From positions 679,133-743,132 of the forward strand of contig JAKVAR010000009.1 of the NCBI GenBank assembly GCA_022447585.1: a stretch of 64,000 nucleotides of DNA, in the 5' to 3' direction. Both the position numbers and the translations under genes were made by a program. Shown here one piece after another: positions 18,075 through 26,970 of this stretch; position 1 is the first letter of the stretch, and the number at the start of each line of letters is the position of its first letter. The DNA comes from Crocinitomicaceae bacterium. GTDB lineage: Bacteria > Bacteroidota > Bacteroidia > Flavobacteriales_D > Crocinitomicaceae. The notes beneath the pieces were generated by a model. That model did not search any database. It was not told the DNA's origin and saw only the letters and a program-made list of their open reading frames with translations.

Positions 18075-19474
18075 TCCGTCTTATCCTTAATTACTTGTGC
18101 AAGCATCTCAGCTTCAACCACCGGCTGACCATTGACATAACCCACACCTCCCATATCAACTAAACCTCTTCTAATTGGGGAGTTTAATTTCAATTCAAAA
18201 ACAATTGTATCACCAGGGATAACTTTTTGCTTGAATTTTACTTTATCAATCTTCATGAAATATGTTGAATACAAGTGTGGTTCATCCACTTTACTCAAAG
18301 CAAAAATACCACCAACTTGCGCCATGGCTTCAATTTGAAGAACACCTGGGAACACTGGGTTTCCAGGAAAGTGCCCAGTAAAAATAGGTTCATTCATCGT
18401 AATATTCTTAACACCGATGATTGATTCTTCATGAATCTCCAACACTTTATCCACCATTAAGAATGGGAACCTGTGCGGCAACATTGATTCAATATCATTT
18501 ATATTATAAAGCGGCTCTTTAGTTAAATCAAAATTTCTACCCGCTTTTTCTTTTTTCTTCATGTATTGCTTAAGCACCTTGGCAAACCTAACATTTCCAG
18601 AATGGCCAGGACGAGCGCCCAAAATATGCGCCTTAATCGGTCGTCCAACCAAAGCTAAATCACCAACAATATCAAGTAACTTATGACGTGCTGGTTCATT
18701 TTCAAATTTCAATTTCGTGCTATTTAAAACACCGCGACCTTCTACTTCTATTTTCTGATCTTCCTTACCTAACAACTTAGCTAATCGATCCAACTCTTCT
18801 CTACCAACATTCTCTCTTTCAACAAGTACAATTGCATTATCTAAGTTTCCTCCTTTAATTAAATCATTCTTTGCTAGAAATTCAAGTTCTCTTAAGAATA
18901 CAAATGTTCTACACGGAGCGATCTCGCTCTTAAACTCAGCGATATTATACATTGTAGCATGTTGAGTTCCTAAAACAGGCGAATTATAATCTACCATTAC
19001 AGTAATTCTATAATTCGTATCGGGCACAGCTAAAAACTCAATCCCTTTCTCTAAATCTTCCCAAGCAATATTCTCGTCTAATTCAAGGTATATACGTTCC
19101 GCTTTTTGATCTTCATACCCAACAGTTTCGATCGCATCCACGAACAATTGGGAAGATCCATCCATAATAGGAATCTCAGGTCCGTCAATCTTAATTAATG
19201 CATTATCCACTTGGCAACCGTATAAGGCCGCTAGAATATGCTCCGTTGTATAAACTCGAGCACCATTTTGCTCCAACGTCGTCCCTCGATCTGTAGCAAC
19301 AACTAAATCACAATCAGCTTTAATGATAGGTTCACCTTCAAGATCAACACGTTGAAATTTATAACCGTGATTTTCCTTTGCAGGAATAATTTCCAAATTA
19401 ACTTTTTCTCCAGTGTGTAAACCAACACCTGATAATTTAACAGGTTCTTTGATGGTTCTTTGCATTTCTGCCAT
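18071..19474 (-). CDS. lpxC-fabZ: Bifunctional UDP-3-O-acyl-N-acetylglucosamine deacetylase / 3-hydroxyacyl-ACP dehydratase
   Basis: A 467-residue fusion typical of Bacteroidota. The LpxC part (about 1-300) carries the zinc residues in TTEHILAAL and PARHKLLDIVGDLAL and catalyses the committed step of lipid A synthesis. The FabZ part (about 320-467) has MLPHRFPFLMVDKV and the catalytic His/Glu segment GHFPGNPVFPGVLQIEAMAQ, and dehydrates 3-hydroxyacyl-ACP. The fusion joins two enzymes that use the same acyl-ACP pool. It lies five bases after lpxD and overlaps lpxA by four bases. Confidence 0.97.
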   Translation of the reverse strand: MAEMQRTIKEPVKLSGVGLHTGEKVNLEIIPAKENHGYKFQRVDLEGEPIIKADCDLVVATDRGTTLEQNGARVYTTEHILAALYGCQVDNALIKIDGPEIPIMDGSSQLFVDAIETVGYEDQKAERIYLELDENIAWEDLEKGIEFLAVPDTNYRITVMVDYNSPVLGTQHATMYNIAEFKSEIAPCRTFVFLRELEFLAKNDLIKGGNLDNAIVLVERENVGREELDRLAKLLGKEDQKIEVEGRGVLNSTKLKFENEPARHKLLDIVGDLALVGRPIKAHILGARPGHSGNVRFAKVLKQYMKKKEKAGRNFDLTKEPLYNINDIESMLPHRFPFLMVDKVLEIHEESIIGVKNITMNEPIFTGHFPGNPVFPGVLQIEAMAQVGGIFALSKVDEPHLYSTYFMKIDKVKFKQKVIPGDTIVFELKLNSPIRRGLVDMGGVGYVNGQPVVEAEMLAQVIKDKTE

Positions 19475-19479
19475 TCGAT

Positions 19480-20520
19480 TTAATCTTTAGTTAGTGCTTT
19501 AATCTTATTCTCTAAAACCTGAATTCTTTCTAAAATTCTCGGTAATCTTCTAAACCCTAAATAGGACTTTTTATATTCTTTACTATCAAAAGCTGGCGCC
19601 CCCATTATAACAGCACCATCCTTCACATCTCCTATCACGCCTGATTGAGCCGCGATCATTACTTTATTACCAATCTTTAAATGTCCTGCAAGCCCCACTT
19701 GTCCTCCGATCATTACATTATCTCCAACTTTAGAAGAACCAGCAATACCAACTTGCGCTGCCATTGCAGTATTTCTGCCAACTTCAGCATTATGCCCAAT
19801 TTGAACTAAATTATCGATTTTCGAACCATTACGTATAATTGTACTCCCCATTGTAGCCCGATCAATTGTTGCATTTGCACCAACATCTACATTATCTTCA
19901 ATGATAACATTTCCAATTTGCGGGATTTTTTGAAACTCACCTTTCTCATCTGGCGCAAACCCAAAACCATCAGCGCCAATAACAGATCCAGCATGAATAA
20001 TACAGTTTTTCCCAATAATGCAATCTCGATAGATCGTAGCTCCTGCATACACAATAGTCCCATCACCAATCTCAACATTATTACCAATATTTACATTTGG
20101 ATAAATAGCCACATTATCACCAATCTTCACATCTCTTCCGACATAAGCAAAAGCACCTAAATACAATCCTTCACCAATTTTTGCAGAATCATCTATAAAT
20201 GAAGGAGACTCAATTCTTGGCTCTTCTTTCGTCATAGAATCATAAATATCAAGCAACTTAGCGAAGCAAGAGTATGCATCATCAACTTTGATTAAAGTAA
20301 GCGTTATTGGTAAACTACTGGACGGAGAAAAGGTATCATTGACAATACATACACTAGAGTCTGTGTTGTAAATATATTCTTCGTACTTAGGATTAGATAA
20401 GAAAGACAAAGCACCGGTATGTCCTTCTTCAATTTTGGCTAGAGAATTAACCTCAATTGACGGATCACCCTCCACTTTTCCGTTCAACATGCCTGCAATT
20501 TGCTCAGCTGTAAATTTCAT
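19480..20520 (-). CDS. lpxD: UDP-3-O-(3-hydroxyacyl)glucosamine N-acyltransferase
   Basis: A 346-residue protein. The N-terminal uridine-binding domain (about 1-95) is followed by a long left-handed beta-helix of hexapeptide repeats (about 105-310), including the catalytic-histidine region [16 protein letters not shown]-terminal helix follows ([17 protein letters not shown]). It is the third enzyme of lipid A synthesis and adds the N-linked 3-hydroxyacyl chain. It is the first gene of the five-gene operon ending at cinA. A -7 box ends five bases before the ATG, suggesting a leaderless transcript. Confidence 0.96.
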   Translation of the reverse strand: MKFTAEQIAGMLNGKVEGDPSIEVNSLAKIEEGHTGALSFLSNPKYEEYIYNTDSSVCIVNDTFSPSSSLPITLTLIKVDDAYSCFAKLLDIYDSMTKEEPRIESPSFIDDSAKIGEGLYLGAFAYVGRDVKIGDNVAIYPNVNIGNNVEIGDGTIVYAGATIYRDCIIGKNCIIHAGSVIGADGFGFAPDEKGEFQKIPQIGNVIIEDNVDVGANATIDRATMGSTIIRNGSKIDNLVQIGHNAEVGRNTAMAAQVGIAGSSKVGDNVMIGGQVGLAGHLKIGNKVMIAAQSGVIGDVKDGAVIMGAPAFDSKEYKKSYLGFRRLPRILERIQVLENKIKALTKD

Positions 20521-20525
20521 AAATT

Positions 20526-20533
20526 CAAAAATA
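20526..20533 (-). promoter_or_regulatory. -7 promoter element of the lpxD operon, five bases before the ATG
   Basis: On the minus strand TATTTTTG is followed by five bases and then the lpxD ATG. The usual distance from the -7 box to +1 would put the transcript start at or next to the start codon. Confidence 0.5.
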
Positions 20534-20599
20534 AAAAAACAATATGGTTACTCATCATTCAAACGCCCCTTTTATTAACAAGGTTGGTTTCATAAAACA

Positions 20600-21268
20600 T
20601 CATTTACAATCCTTTGTATTTTCAGAACTCAAATCAGTTATATTCAATTTATTTTTATACCAAATAACTTTAGCTCCAATCACCTGATCCCCTTGCTTAA
20701 ACTCGATAAAGTGTTCCGCCTTTGGCCTTTGCTCAAAGTTTGTTTTTGAAAAATCAATTTTACCCGACTCCTTTATCAATGCTAAAATATCTTTTGGATT
20801 AATTAAACTTAACGTCTCTTGCTGGCACGAAACAACATTACTTGAATCCGGATATACTAAATTCTCATCGGATGGGAAATGAATAATCTCACCATAACCT
20901 TCATTCGAATTTTCAATTTTAGAAAGATCGTTAGTCACAAACACCTCAGAAAGAAAACTCTCGTAAGGTAAAGTAAAAGCATAAAAAACACCTCCCTTTT
21001 CCATTAGGTAAATTTTAGATTCTCCCTCTTTTTGACTCTTTCCAAAATCTACACTACCGTCATTCAACACTTGAATAATGTCATCGTAATCCAATCCTTT
21101 CTCTATCAAAACAGACTCCGTAGCATCAGAAACAACGATTAACCTGTCAAGGACAGCATTCTTAACTCGATTTGATGGCATCCAAGAACACCCTCTATTC
21201 TGGAAGAAAAAAGCCACAAAAATAATTCCAAGGCCAAAGCCTATACCGTAGTATTTCAATCTTTTCAT
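20600..21268 (-). CDS. Hypothetical membrane-anchored protein (possibly DUF4258)
   Basis: A 222-residue protein of unknown function. The N-terminus MKRLKYYGIGFGLGIIFVAF forms one membrane anchor, followed by FFQNRGCSW and a soluble region with two similar segments (about 45-115 and 150-222). I have a weak recollection of similar proteins carrying DUF4258, but cannot confirm it. The frame is open further upstream, but a promoter box lies inside that extension, so the ATG at 21268 (or 21280) is the start. It is a separate unit between trxA and lpxD. Confidence 0.65.
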   Translation of the reverse strand: MKRLKYYGIGFGLGIIFVAFFFQNRGCSWMPSNRVKNAVLDRLIVVSDATESVLIEKGLDYDDIIQVLNDGSVDFGKSQKEGESKIYLMEKGGVFYAFTLPYESFLSEVFVTNDLSKIENSNEGYGEIIHFPSDENLVYPDSSNVVSCQQETLSLINPKDILALIKESGKIDFSKTNFEQRPKAEHFIEFKQGDQVIGAKVIWYKNKLNITDLSSENTKDCK

Positions 21269-21293
21269 CCAAACTTCCATAATTTCGTTTTTG

Positions 21294-21301
21294 CAAAGAT
21301 A
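21294..21301 (-). promoter_or_regulatory. -7 promoter element of the gene at 20600-21268
   Basis: On the minus strand TATCTTTG matches TAnnTTTG and lies 13-25 bases before the candidate ATGs. It immediately follows the trxA terminator. Confidence 0.5.
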
Positions 21302-21311
21302 ACACAATGAC

Positions 21312-21343
21312 AAAAAAAATGCCCTCCAAACTGAAGGGCATTT
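21312..21343 (-). terminator. Rho-independent terminator of trxA
   Basis: The stem AAATGCCCT/AGGGCATTT (21317-21325 and 21335-21343) has a nine-base loop. On the minus strand eight T follow (21312-21319). Confidence 0.85.
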
Positions 21344-21364
21344 CGCAATTATATTTAATTCTAA

Positions 21365-21682
21365 CTAAAGAATAGCATCCAATTTTGATGCTAACTGAGC
21401 TTTAGGAACCGCACCAACAGATTTGTCAGCGACTTCTCCATTCTTAATAAATAATATTGTCGGGATATTTCTAACTCCAAATTTAGCTGAAACTCCTGGG
21501 TTATGATCAACATTTACTTTTCCAATAACTGCCTTACCATCATATTCTTTCGACATTTCCTCGACAACAGGACCAATCATTCTGCAAGGACCGCACCATT
21601 CAGCCCAAAAATCAACCAAAACAGGTTTATCAGAGTTCATTACTAATTCTTCGAAGTTCGCATCTGTGATTTCTAATGCCAT
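21365..21682 (-). CDS. trxA: Thioredoxin
   Basis: A 105-residue protein with the classic active site [13 protein letters not shown] (WCGPC) and the cis-proline segment [12 protein letters not shown]. It reduces protein disulfides in the cytoplasm. It has no signal peptide, and its length is normal for the family. It stands alone, between the terminator of the upstream operon and its own terminator. Confidence 0.97.
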   Translation of the reverse strand: MALEITDANFEELVMNSDKPVLVDFWAEWCGPCRMIGPVVEEMSKEYDGKAVIGKVNVDHNPGVSAKFGVRNIPTILFIKNGEVADKSVGAVPKAQLASKLDAIL

Positions 21683-21761
21683 AATATTTAATTTTATATG
21701 TTTTACCTTGCCTTTAGGGCTCTAATTTAATCGAAATAATTTAAGTCAATAACTTTGCCAG

Positions 21762-21797
21762 AAAAAAAATGAATGTCAAATTGTCAGTCATTCATTT
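21762..21797 (-). terminator. Terminator of the menaquinone/TerC operon
   Basis: The stem AAATGAATG/CATTCATTT (21789-21797 and 21767-21775 in plus coordinates) is followed on the minus strand by eight T. The first arm overlaps the last codons and stop of the upstream gene. Confidence 0.65.
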
Positions 21798-22186
21798 AAA
21801 ACGGTCATTTTCTTACTTATTTTTTGATTATCAGTTTTCAGGCAATAAAAGTAATCGCCATTTGATAGTTTAGACGAATCAAAACGGATAATATTACCTC
21901 CAACCTTGCAATCTTGCGCCACAACCTCCTGCAATTCTTTCATATCACTATCCAATATCAGCAACTTAAAAGGCCTGACCATTGTAGACGTAAAGTAGAA
22001 AGCTAACTGCCCCTTAGCTGGCGATACCTCCAAACTATACAATTGACAATAATCCTCATGTTTTACCGCATTTCGAGCAAGATGATTCAACAACTTTCGG
22101 TAAACCAAAATTAGAACCAAGAGCGCCAAGGAAGCATACAGAACCCCAATTAAAACATCATAAAAAGAATAACCTACTAACAACAT
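21788..22186 (-). CDS. Hypothetical protein with N-terminal membrane segments
   Basis: A 132-residue protein of unknown function. Two hydrophobic segments (about 1-30) begin MLLVGYSFYDVLIGVLYASL. They are followed by a soluble part ending in SKLSNGDYFYCLKTDNQKIS KKMTVLNE (written with a break), which resembles the beta-sandwich of type IX sorting-domain-like modules. The frame continues upstream to an ATG at 22252, inside the previous gene. I prefer the ATG at 22186 because it lies one base after the previous stop (TAG-T-ATG). It is the last gene of the operon that starts with the hotdog thioesterase. Confidence 0.6.
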   Translation of the reverse strand: MLLVGYSFYDVLIGVLYASLALLVLILVYRKLLNHLARNAVKHEDYCQLYSLEVSPAKGQLAFYFTSTMVRPFKLLILDSDMKELQEVVAQDCKVGGNIIRFDSSKLSNGDYFYCLKTDNQKISKKMTVLNE

Positions 22187-22187
22187 A

Positions 22188-22454
22188 CTACAAAGATATA
22201 ACCCCTTTAAATTCAGCGGCTTTTTTATACTTTTCGATAACTGAATCAACATCCAGCATCATCTCTTTTACACTTAAACTAACGTACTTACCAGTTTTCG
22301 AATTCGAATACTTCAAATCCGAACCGTCATCAAACAAGGCGGTTACATTTGCTATTATTTCAGAATTATTAGGCATTATAAACTTAAACAAGTAAACCAT
22401 GGGCCATTCTTGCAATTCTAATTGCTCTTTTAAACTGTCAAATTTATCCGACAT
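22188..22454 (-). CDS. DUF493 (YbeD-like) family protein
   Basis: An 88-residue protein. The pattern EWPMVYLFKFIMPNN followed by GKYVSLSVKEMMLDVDSVI and a closing GVISL matches the DUF493/YbeD family, a small ferredoxin-like fold whose role is uncertain. It overlaps the 3' end of the preceding gene by 11 bases, which suggests coupled translation in this operon. Its function here is not known. Confidence 0.82.
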   Translation of the reverse strand: MSDKFDSLKEQLELQEWPMVYLFKFIMPNNSEIIANVTALFDDGSDLKYSNSKTGKYVSLSVKEMMLDVDSVIEKYKKAAEFKGVISL

Positions 22455-23028
22455 GCTTCTCCTTTTTATACCACAAAGATAATCGAATCGCTTCTTGATA
22501 TAGCATATTGTCCGATTCTAATTCTATTATTTCGGAAATATTGTGAAACCCTCTGCGGTTAAAACCTTGAATTGCCGCAGTTACCTCCATAGCATCCGGC
22601 TCTTTATTCACAGTCATTTCCTCTATACTACCTTCCAACTTCAACTCTTCAAAGAGCACCGAATAATCAATCATATTAGCTAGCATAAGACTCAATACTG
22701 CGACAATATCATTCAGAGTCGCTGCATTGCTCAATAGAAGTTTTAATCTATTTTTATTGTCATTAAAATCTTTCCATGACTGAGACAAGTTTTCGTCAAA
22801 AGATTTCAAATCAATAGAAATCGAACTCTCAACCTCGCTCTCATTTACTAAAAAAAGAAATGCATCAGAAACTTTTTTAAACCTTTTAAGATGTATTTCG
22901 TATAGTTTACGCGAGGGAGAAACAACCAATAACTTCTGTTTAAATTCGAACAATCTATCCTCGAACAATTCTTCTAGATCATCTCCAACTTCATGCGGAA
23001 AATGTAATAAAGCATCTTCTTTTGTCAT
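22444..23028 (-). CDS. Hypothetical cytoplasmic protein
   Basis: A 194-residue, mostly helical, charged protein (MTKEDALLHFPHEVGDDLEE...). It has no signal peptide, membrane segment or recognisable domain. Its ATG overlaps the terC-like stop as TAATG, and its end overlaps the DUF493 gene by 11 bases, so it belongs to the operon. I do not recognise its family. Confidence 0.7.
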   Translation of the reverse strand: MTKEDALLHFPHEVGDDLEELFEDRLFEFKQKLLVVSPSRKLYEIHLKRFKKVSDAFLFLVNESEVESSISIDLKSFDENLSQSWKDFNDNKNRLKLLLSNAATLNDIVAVLSLMLANMIDYSVLFEELKLEGSIEEMTVNKEPDAMEVTAAIQGFNRRGFHNISEIIELESDNMLYQEAIRLSLWYKKEKHVG

Positions 23029-23771
23029 TACTCCGATTCAGATTTATTCTTTCTCATACGGATATTCAAAAATTCAACAGCTAAAGAGTACACCATAGCG
23101 AAATAAATATAACCTTTTGGAATGTGTTGTCCGAATGCTTCCGCAACCAAAATAACACCAATTGTTACTAAAAAACCTAAAGCAATCATTTTAATTGTAG
23201 GACGATTATTTATGAAATCTGAAATCTGTTTAGCAAAAACCAACATTACACCCATTGCTAAAATTACCGCGATATAGATAATTATCATAGGATTTTGTGA
23301 ACCATCGCCCATTCCGTTTGTCATTCCAATAGCTGAAATAATAGAATCAAAACTAAAAACAATATCAATCAAAACAATCTGAGTAATTACCCCTTTAAGA
23401 GTTACCCTGCCCTTTTGCATACGCTCTTCATGGCCTGTTACACTATTATGCATTTCAGTTGTACTCTTATAAATCAAAAATAACCCACCAAGTAACAACA
23501 CCAGACTTTGACCAGAAATTGGTATTTCGAATACAGTAAATAACGGCATTGTCATTTGCATTATCCATGCAACAAAAGTTAAAAGAATTAACCTAACAAA
23601 AAGCGCTAAAGTCAAACCGACATTTCTAGCCCTCCTTTGATTCTCTTTTGGCAACTTATCAGTAATAATTGAAATGAAAATGATATTATCAATACCCAAA
23701 ACAATCTCTAATAGTGAAAGAATTATTAGGTAAATCACCCCATCCCAAGTAGCTAAAATTGAAAAATCCAT
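23028..23771 (-). CDS. TerC family integral membrane protein
   Basis: A 247-residue protein with seven or so membrane helices. It carries the two TerC-family acidic motifs, EIVLGIDNIIFI near residue 25 and IDIVFSFDSI near residue 135, plus the EERMQKGRVTLKGV loop. The family includes TerC, YkoY and Alx, which have been linked to metal ion (Mn) export or metalation of secreted enzymes and to tellurium resistance. It lies 14 bases after menD in the same operon. The metal link is family knowledge, not seen in the sequence. Confidence 0.88.
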   Translation of the reverse strand: MDFSILATWDGVIYLIILSLLEIVLGIDNIIFISIITDKLPKENQRRARNVGLTLALFVRLILLTFVAWIMQMTMPLFTVFEIPISGQSLVLLLGGLFLIYKSTTEMHNSVTGHEERMQKGRVTLKGVITQIVLIDIVFSFDSIISAIGMTNGMGDGSQNPMIIIYIAVILAMGVMLVFAKQISDFINNRPTIKMIALGFLVTIGVILVAEAFGQHIPKGYIYFAMVYSLAVEFLNIRMRKNKSESE

Positions 23772-23785
23772 CTCCTATAATTTAT

Positions 23786-25480
23786 TTACCTCTTAATTTT
23801 CAAATATTTGAAAAACTCTTTTAAAACGATATCATTAATACCATTCGGAGTTTCAATCTCAATCAACTTAGCACCTTGCTTATCTTCGGTATTATAAAAA
23901 TCATCCATTTGTGCTTCTATACCTTCAATACTTGTAGCATTAAAATATTTAACACCAAATGCTTTACACAAATCTTTCGCCTTAGTTTTTTGTTCAGTAA
24001 CGAAGTATTTTTCCAATTGATGCGTTCTTGAAGGCCCTTCAATGATTTTAAAAATACCTCCCCCACTATTATTAATCAAAATGATTCTTAAGTTCTCCCC
24101 TAAGTAATTGCTCCATAAAGCGTTACTATCGTAAAAGAAGGAGACATCTCCAGTAATCATGACATTATACTTATCTTTTACAATTACAGACGCCCCACAA
24201 GCGGTACTTAAAGAACCATCAATACCACTCGTACCTCTATTGGAAAAATAATGAATTGACTTTATTGGATCAAACAATTGACAATATCTCACAACGGAAC
24301 TATTTCCCATATGCAAAAGGGAATTCTCCGGTAAATAATCTAAGACTGTCTCAAAAACACTTAAATCGGAATAAGGGATATCATCGAAGTAGCCGACTAA
24401 CTTATCTTGAACTAAATAATCATTTTGCTTCCACCTATTTCCGAAAGTAGAATTATTTAAAATGCCTATTTGCTTCAAAACTCGATACACAAAAGTATTT
24501 GGCGCTACTTTTATTGAATTGCTTAAAGCCCTGTAAGTATCCATCTCCGGAAAATCAAACCCTATCTTCCAATGCGACCTAAGATTTGATTCGCGTAAAA
24601 ACTTTTTAATTCTTTTAGAAACAACAGCCCTACCCAGTGTAACTATAACCTCCGGTCTATATTGTTCAATTTCATTTTCATTAATCGAACCTAGAGTCCT
24701 ATCTATACATTGAATAAAATTACCATCTGTCAAGTTAGAAGTGTTTTCAACCAACACAGCTACGCTCGTATCTTTAGCAATTTCCGCAAGATTCGTATTT
24801 AAGGCATCATCCCTTTCCAACTGCCCACAAATTATCATTTTTCTTTCAGAAGACTTCCATAATTCTGAAAACTCATCAAGCTTTAAGTCTGCTTCTTCCA
24901 GATCTCCAAATTCAACTAGCTCAGCAGGCTGATAATCAACCTCGAGAGAATTATATAACGGTTCAGACAACGGAATATTAAAATGAATCGGACCTTGCCA
25001 ACCTACTAGAGCTGCATCAAATGCATTTGAAACATTACTATTAAATACAGTTAGACCAGTGTCGTTAATAAATTCTGGGACCGTGTATTCATACTGGATA
25101 TGATTTTGATACACACCTTTCTGCACAATCGTCTGACCATCTCCATGATTCACCCACTCTTCAGGTCTATCAGCAGACAAAACAACCAATGGGACACATT
25201 GATAATATGCTTCAGCTACTGCAGGATAATAATTCAGCATCGCAGATCCAGAAGTACAAACAAGTCCAACAGGCGCCTGTAATTGCTGCGCCATACCCAA
25301 TGCATAAAACCCTGCAGATCGTTCATCATGAATAATGATTGTACGAACATCTGGATGTTCATCCAGCGCAATTACGATTGGTGCATTCCTTGAACCAGGT
25401 GAGCAAACAAAATGGGTCATCCCATAACTTAAACAATGCTTAATAAGAGCACTCACCCCCGTCTTATCCGTTGTAATCAT
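23786..25480 (-). CDS. menD: 2-succinyl-5-enolpyruvyl-6-hydroxy-3-cyclohexene-1-carboxylate synthase
   Basis: A 564-residue thiamine-diphosphate enzyme. The N-terminal half has CSPGSRNAPIVIALDEHP and HDERSAGFYALGMAQ, with the conserved ThDP glutamate in a later segment. The C-terminal ThDP-binding part has SNRGTSGIDGSLSTACG and GDVSFFYDSNALW. It catalyses the addition of 2-oxoglutarate to isochorismate in menaquinone synthesis. Its ATG overlaps the isochorismate synthase stop by four bases (ATGA), so substrate producer and user are coupled. Length is normal. Confidence 0.95.
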   Translation of the reverse strand: MITTDKTGVSALIKHCLSYGMTHFVCSPGSRNAPIVIALDEHPDVRTIIIHDERSAGFYALGMAQQLQAPVGLVCTSGSAMLNYYPAVAEAYYQCVPLVVLSADRPEEWVNHGDGQTIVQKGVYQNHIQYEYTVPEFINDTGLTVFNSNVSNAFDAALVGWQGPIHFNIPLSEPLYNSLEVDYQPAELVEFGDLEEADLKLDEFSELWKSSERKMIICGQLERDDALNTNLAEIAKDTSVAVLVENTSNLTDGNFIQCIDRTLGSINENEIEQYRPEVIVTLGRAVVSKRIKKFLRESNLRSHWKIGFDFPEMDTYRALSNSIKVAPNTFVYRVLKQIGILNNSTFGNRWKQNDYLVQDKLVGYFDDIPYSDLSVFETVLDYLPENSLLHMGNSSVVRYCQLFDPIKSIHYFSNRGTSGIDGSLSTACGASVIVKDKYNVMITGDVSFFYDSNALWSNYLGENLRIILINNSGGGIFKIIEGPSRTHQLEKYFVTEQKTKAKDLCKAFGVKYFNATSIEGIEAQMDDFYNTEDKQGAKLIEIETPNGINDIVLKEFFKYLKIKR

Positions 25481-26463
25481 CTATTCTTTAATTGGGAAAT
25501 TGGATCTAATAAAGTTAAGGCTTTTGATTCTGTCTCCTGCCATTCTTTTTCAACAATGGAATCCATAGTATATCCTCCACCAAGATAAAGTGCAATATGA
25601 TTCTCAAAAACCTGCGCACATCTTAAATTGACAAAAATATCTGACACTTCTTTTGAATGAATACCAATCATTCCTGCATATAACTCCCTATCATGCAATT
25701 CATGACTATCAATCAATTTCAATGCAGCCGCCCTAGGCAATCCACTGACAGCCGGCGTAGGATGTAATTTAGAAGCAATTGTCAACGTATCCTCATAATT
25801 CAACTGAAACTGAAACTCCGTTATCAAGTGTTTAACCGGTCCCGCCAACACTGTATTAACTTCACTCTTCATTAAAGAACTTACATTAGACTCTTTTAAT
25901 ATTTGATCTATAAATTCTGTAACATAATTCTGTTCTTGGCGCTCTTTGAAAGACCAAGGAGAATCGTCATCCATTGGCTTGGTACCCGCCAATGACATTG
26001 TTTCGGAATAAGTGTCTTCTCTTCTTAACAGGACCTCTGGTGTCGCTCCTATCCATGTTCCAAACATCTTACTTCGAATTAAGTAGACAAATGCCTTGGG
26101 ATATAAACCACACAAACTTTCAAACAATTCATTCGAATCCACACTTTGCTCTTCCAATTTAACTCTTGAAAATATAGCCTTATCAACACCGCACTTTTCG
26201 AAGCTGGACAGAAAAAGTTCTCCCTGTGCTAAATATTCTTGCATACTTATTGCTACAGGCAGATTCTCCTGAGAACTATAAACATCTTCAGTATCCCCCT
26301 CAACAAAACAGTACAACTTATCCTTCTTGAAATCAGAAAGAAAAAAACCATCGATTTCATTAAAATCACTGCAACTTTTAAAACTACCGTTTAACTTAAC
26401 CGTATTTTCATTTGGTAATTTGTATTGTAATATATCTTTCAATCTATGATTTTTTATCCACAA
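25477..26463 (-). CDS. menF: Isochorismate synthase (chorismate-binding enzyme)
   Basis: A 328-residue chorismate-binding enzyme with GATPEVLLRR, SLAGTKP, KHLITEFQ and the isochorismate-synthase motif LHPTPAVSGLPR. The closing CAQVFENHIALYLGGGYT region is also typical. It converts chorismate to isochorismate for menaquinone synthesis. No ATG exists at the 5' end. Possible starts are TTG at 26463, inside the thioesterase gene, or TTG at 26442, two codons after that gene's TAG. The N-terminal extension of longer MenF proteins is missing, as is usual in this phylum. The next gene is menD. Confidence 0.9.
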   Translation of the reverse strand: MWIKNHRLKDILQYKLPNENTVKLNGSFKSCSDFNEIDGFFLSDFKKDKLYCFVEGDTEDVYSSQENLPVAISMQEYLAQGELFLSSFEKCGVDKAIFSRVKLEEQSVDSNELFESLCGLYPKAFVYLIRSKMFGTWIGATPEVLLRREDTYSETMSLAGTKPMDDDSPWSFKERQEQNYVTEFIDQILKESNVSSLMKSEVNTVLAGPVKHLITEFQFQLNYEDTLTIASKLHPTPAVSGLPRAAALKLIDSHELHDRELYAGMIGIHSKEVSDIFVNLRCAQVFENHIALYLGGGYTMDSIVEKEWQETESKALTLLDPISQLKNR

Positions 26464-26869
26464 CCATAACTGTTAGTCTGCCAGTGCAAATCAATCTTTC
26501 AGTTTTCTCGTCTTTAACATCCACTCCCCAAACATGCGTTCTTTTACCGCAATGACTTAATTTAGCAATCGCGTATACATATCCATCTTTAGCTACCCCC
26601 ACATGATTCGCATTAACTTCCAAGCCAACAGAAAACTCTTGATCGTGATTAATCAATAAACTTGAACCTATAGAACCAATGGTTTCAATCAGAACAACAG
26701 AAGCTCCTCCATGTAACAATCCAAACGGTTGTTTTGTTCTTGAATCAACAGGCATCCTTGCCCTGACAAAATCCTCACCCAGTTCAGTAACTTCAATTCC
26801 AATTAATTCAATTAAAGTTCCTTTATTAACTTCATTTATCGATTCTAGTGATACTTTTTTCAACTGCAT
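26444..26869 (-). CDS. Hotdog-fold thioesterase, likely DHNA-CoA thioesterase
   Basis: A 141-residue single hotdog domain. The active-site loop PFGLLHGGASVVLIETIGS carries the motif of the 4-hydroxybenzoyl-CoA/DHNA-CoA thioesterases (PaaI/YdiI/MenI group). Being the first gene in an operon with isochorismate synthase and menD, it probably hydrolyses 1,4-dihydroxy-2-naphthoyl-CoA in menaquinone synthesis. That substrate is inferred from context. A promoter box ends four bases before the ATG. Confidence 0.82.
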   Translation of the reverse strand: MQLKKVSLESINEVNKGTLIELIGIEVTELGEDFVRARMPVDSRTKQPFGLLHGGASVVLIETIGSIGSSLLINHDQEFSVGLEVNANHVGVAKDGYVYAIAKLSHCGKRTHVWGVDVKDEKTERLICTGRLTVMVVDKKS

Positions 26870-26873
26870 AGCA

Positions 26874-26904
26874 CAAATTTAAGGGCATTGATTTAATTAA
26901 CAAC
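26874..26904 (-). promoter_or_regulatory. Promoter of the menaquinone operon
   Basis: On the minus strand GTTG (26901-26904), a 19-base spacer and TAAATTTG (26874-26881) match the consensus with one -33 mismatch. Only four bases separate the -7 box from the ATG, so the transcript may be leaderless. Confidence 0.55.
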
Positions 26905-26958
26905 AATCAAACGTTGAAGTTTAAGTCTAGTTTAATAAAAACAAGTCATTAATCCCAT

Positions 26959-26966
26959 TATTTTTG
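26959..26966 (+). promoter_or_regulatory. -7 promoter element of murB, four bases before the ATG
   Basis: TATTTTTG is followed by CTTT and the murB ATG. It predicts a leaderless or nearly leaderless transcript. No clear -33 box is seen. Confidence 0.45.
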
Positions 26967-26970
26967 CTTT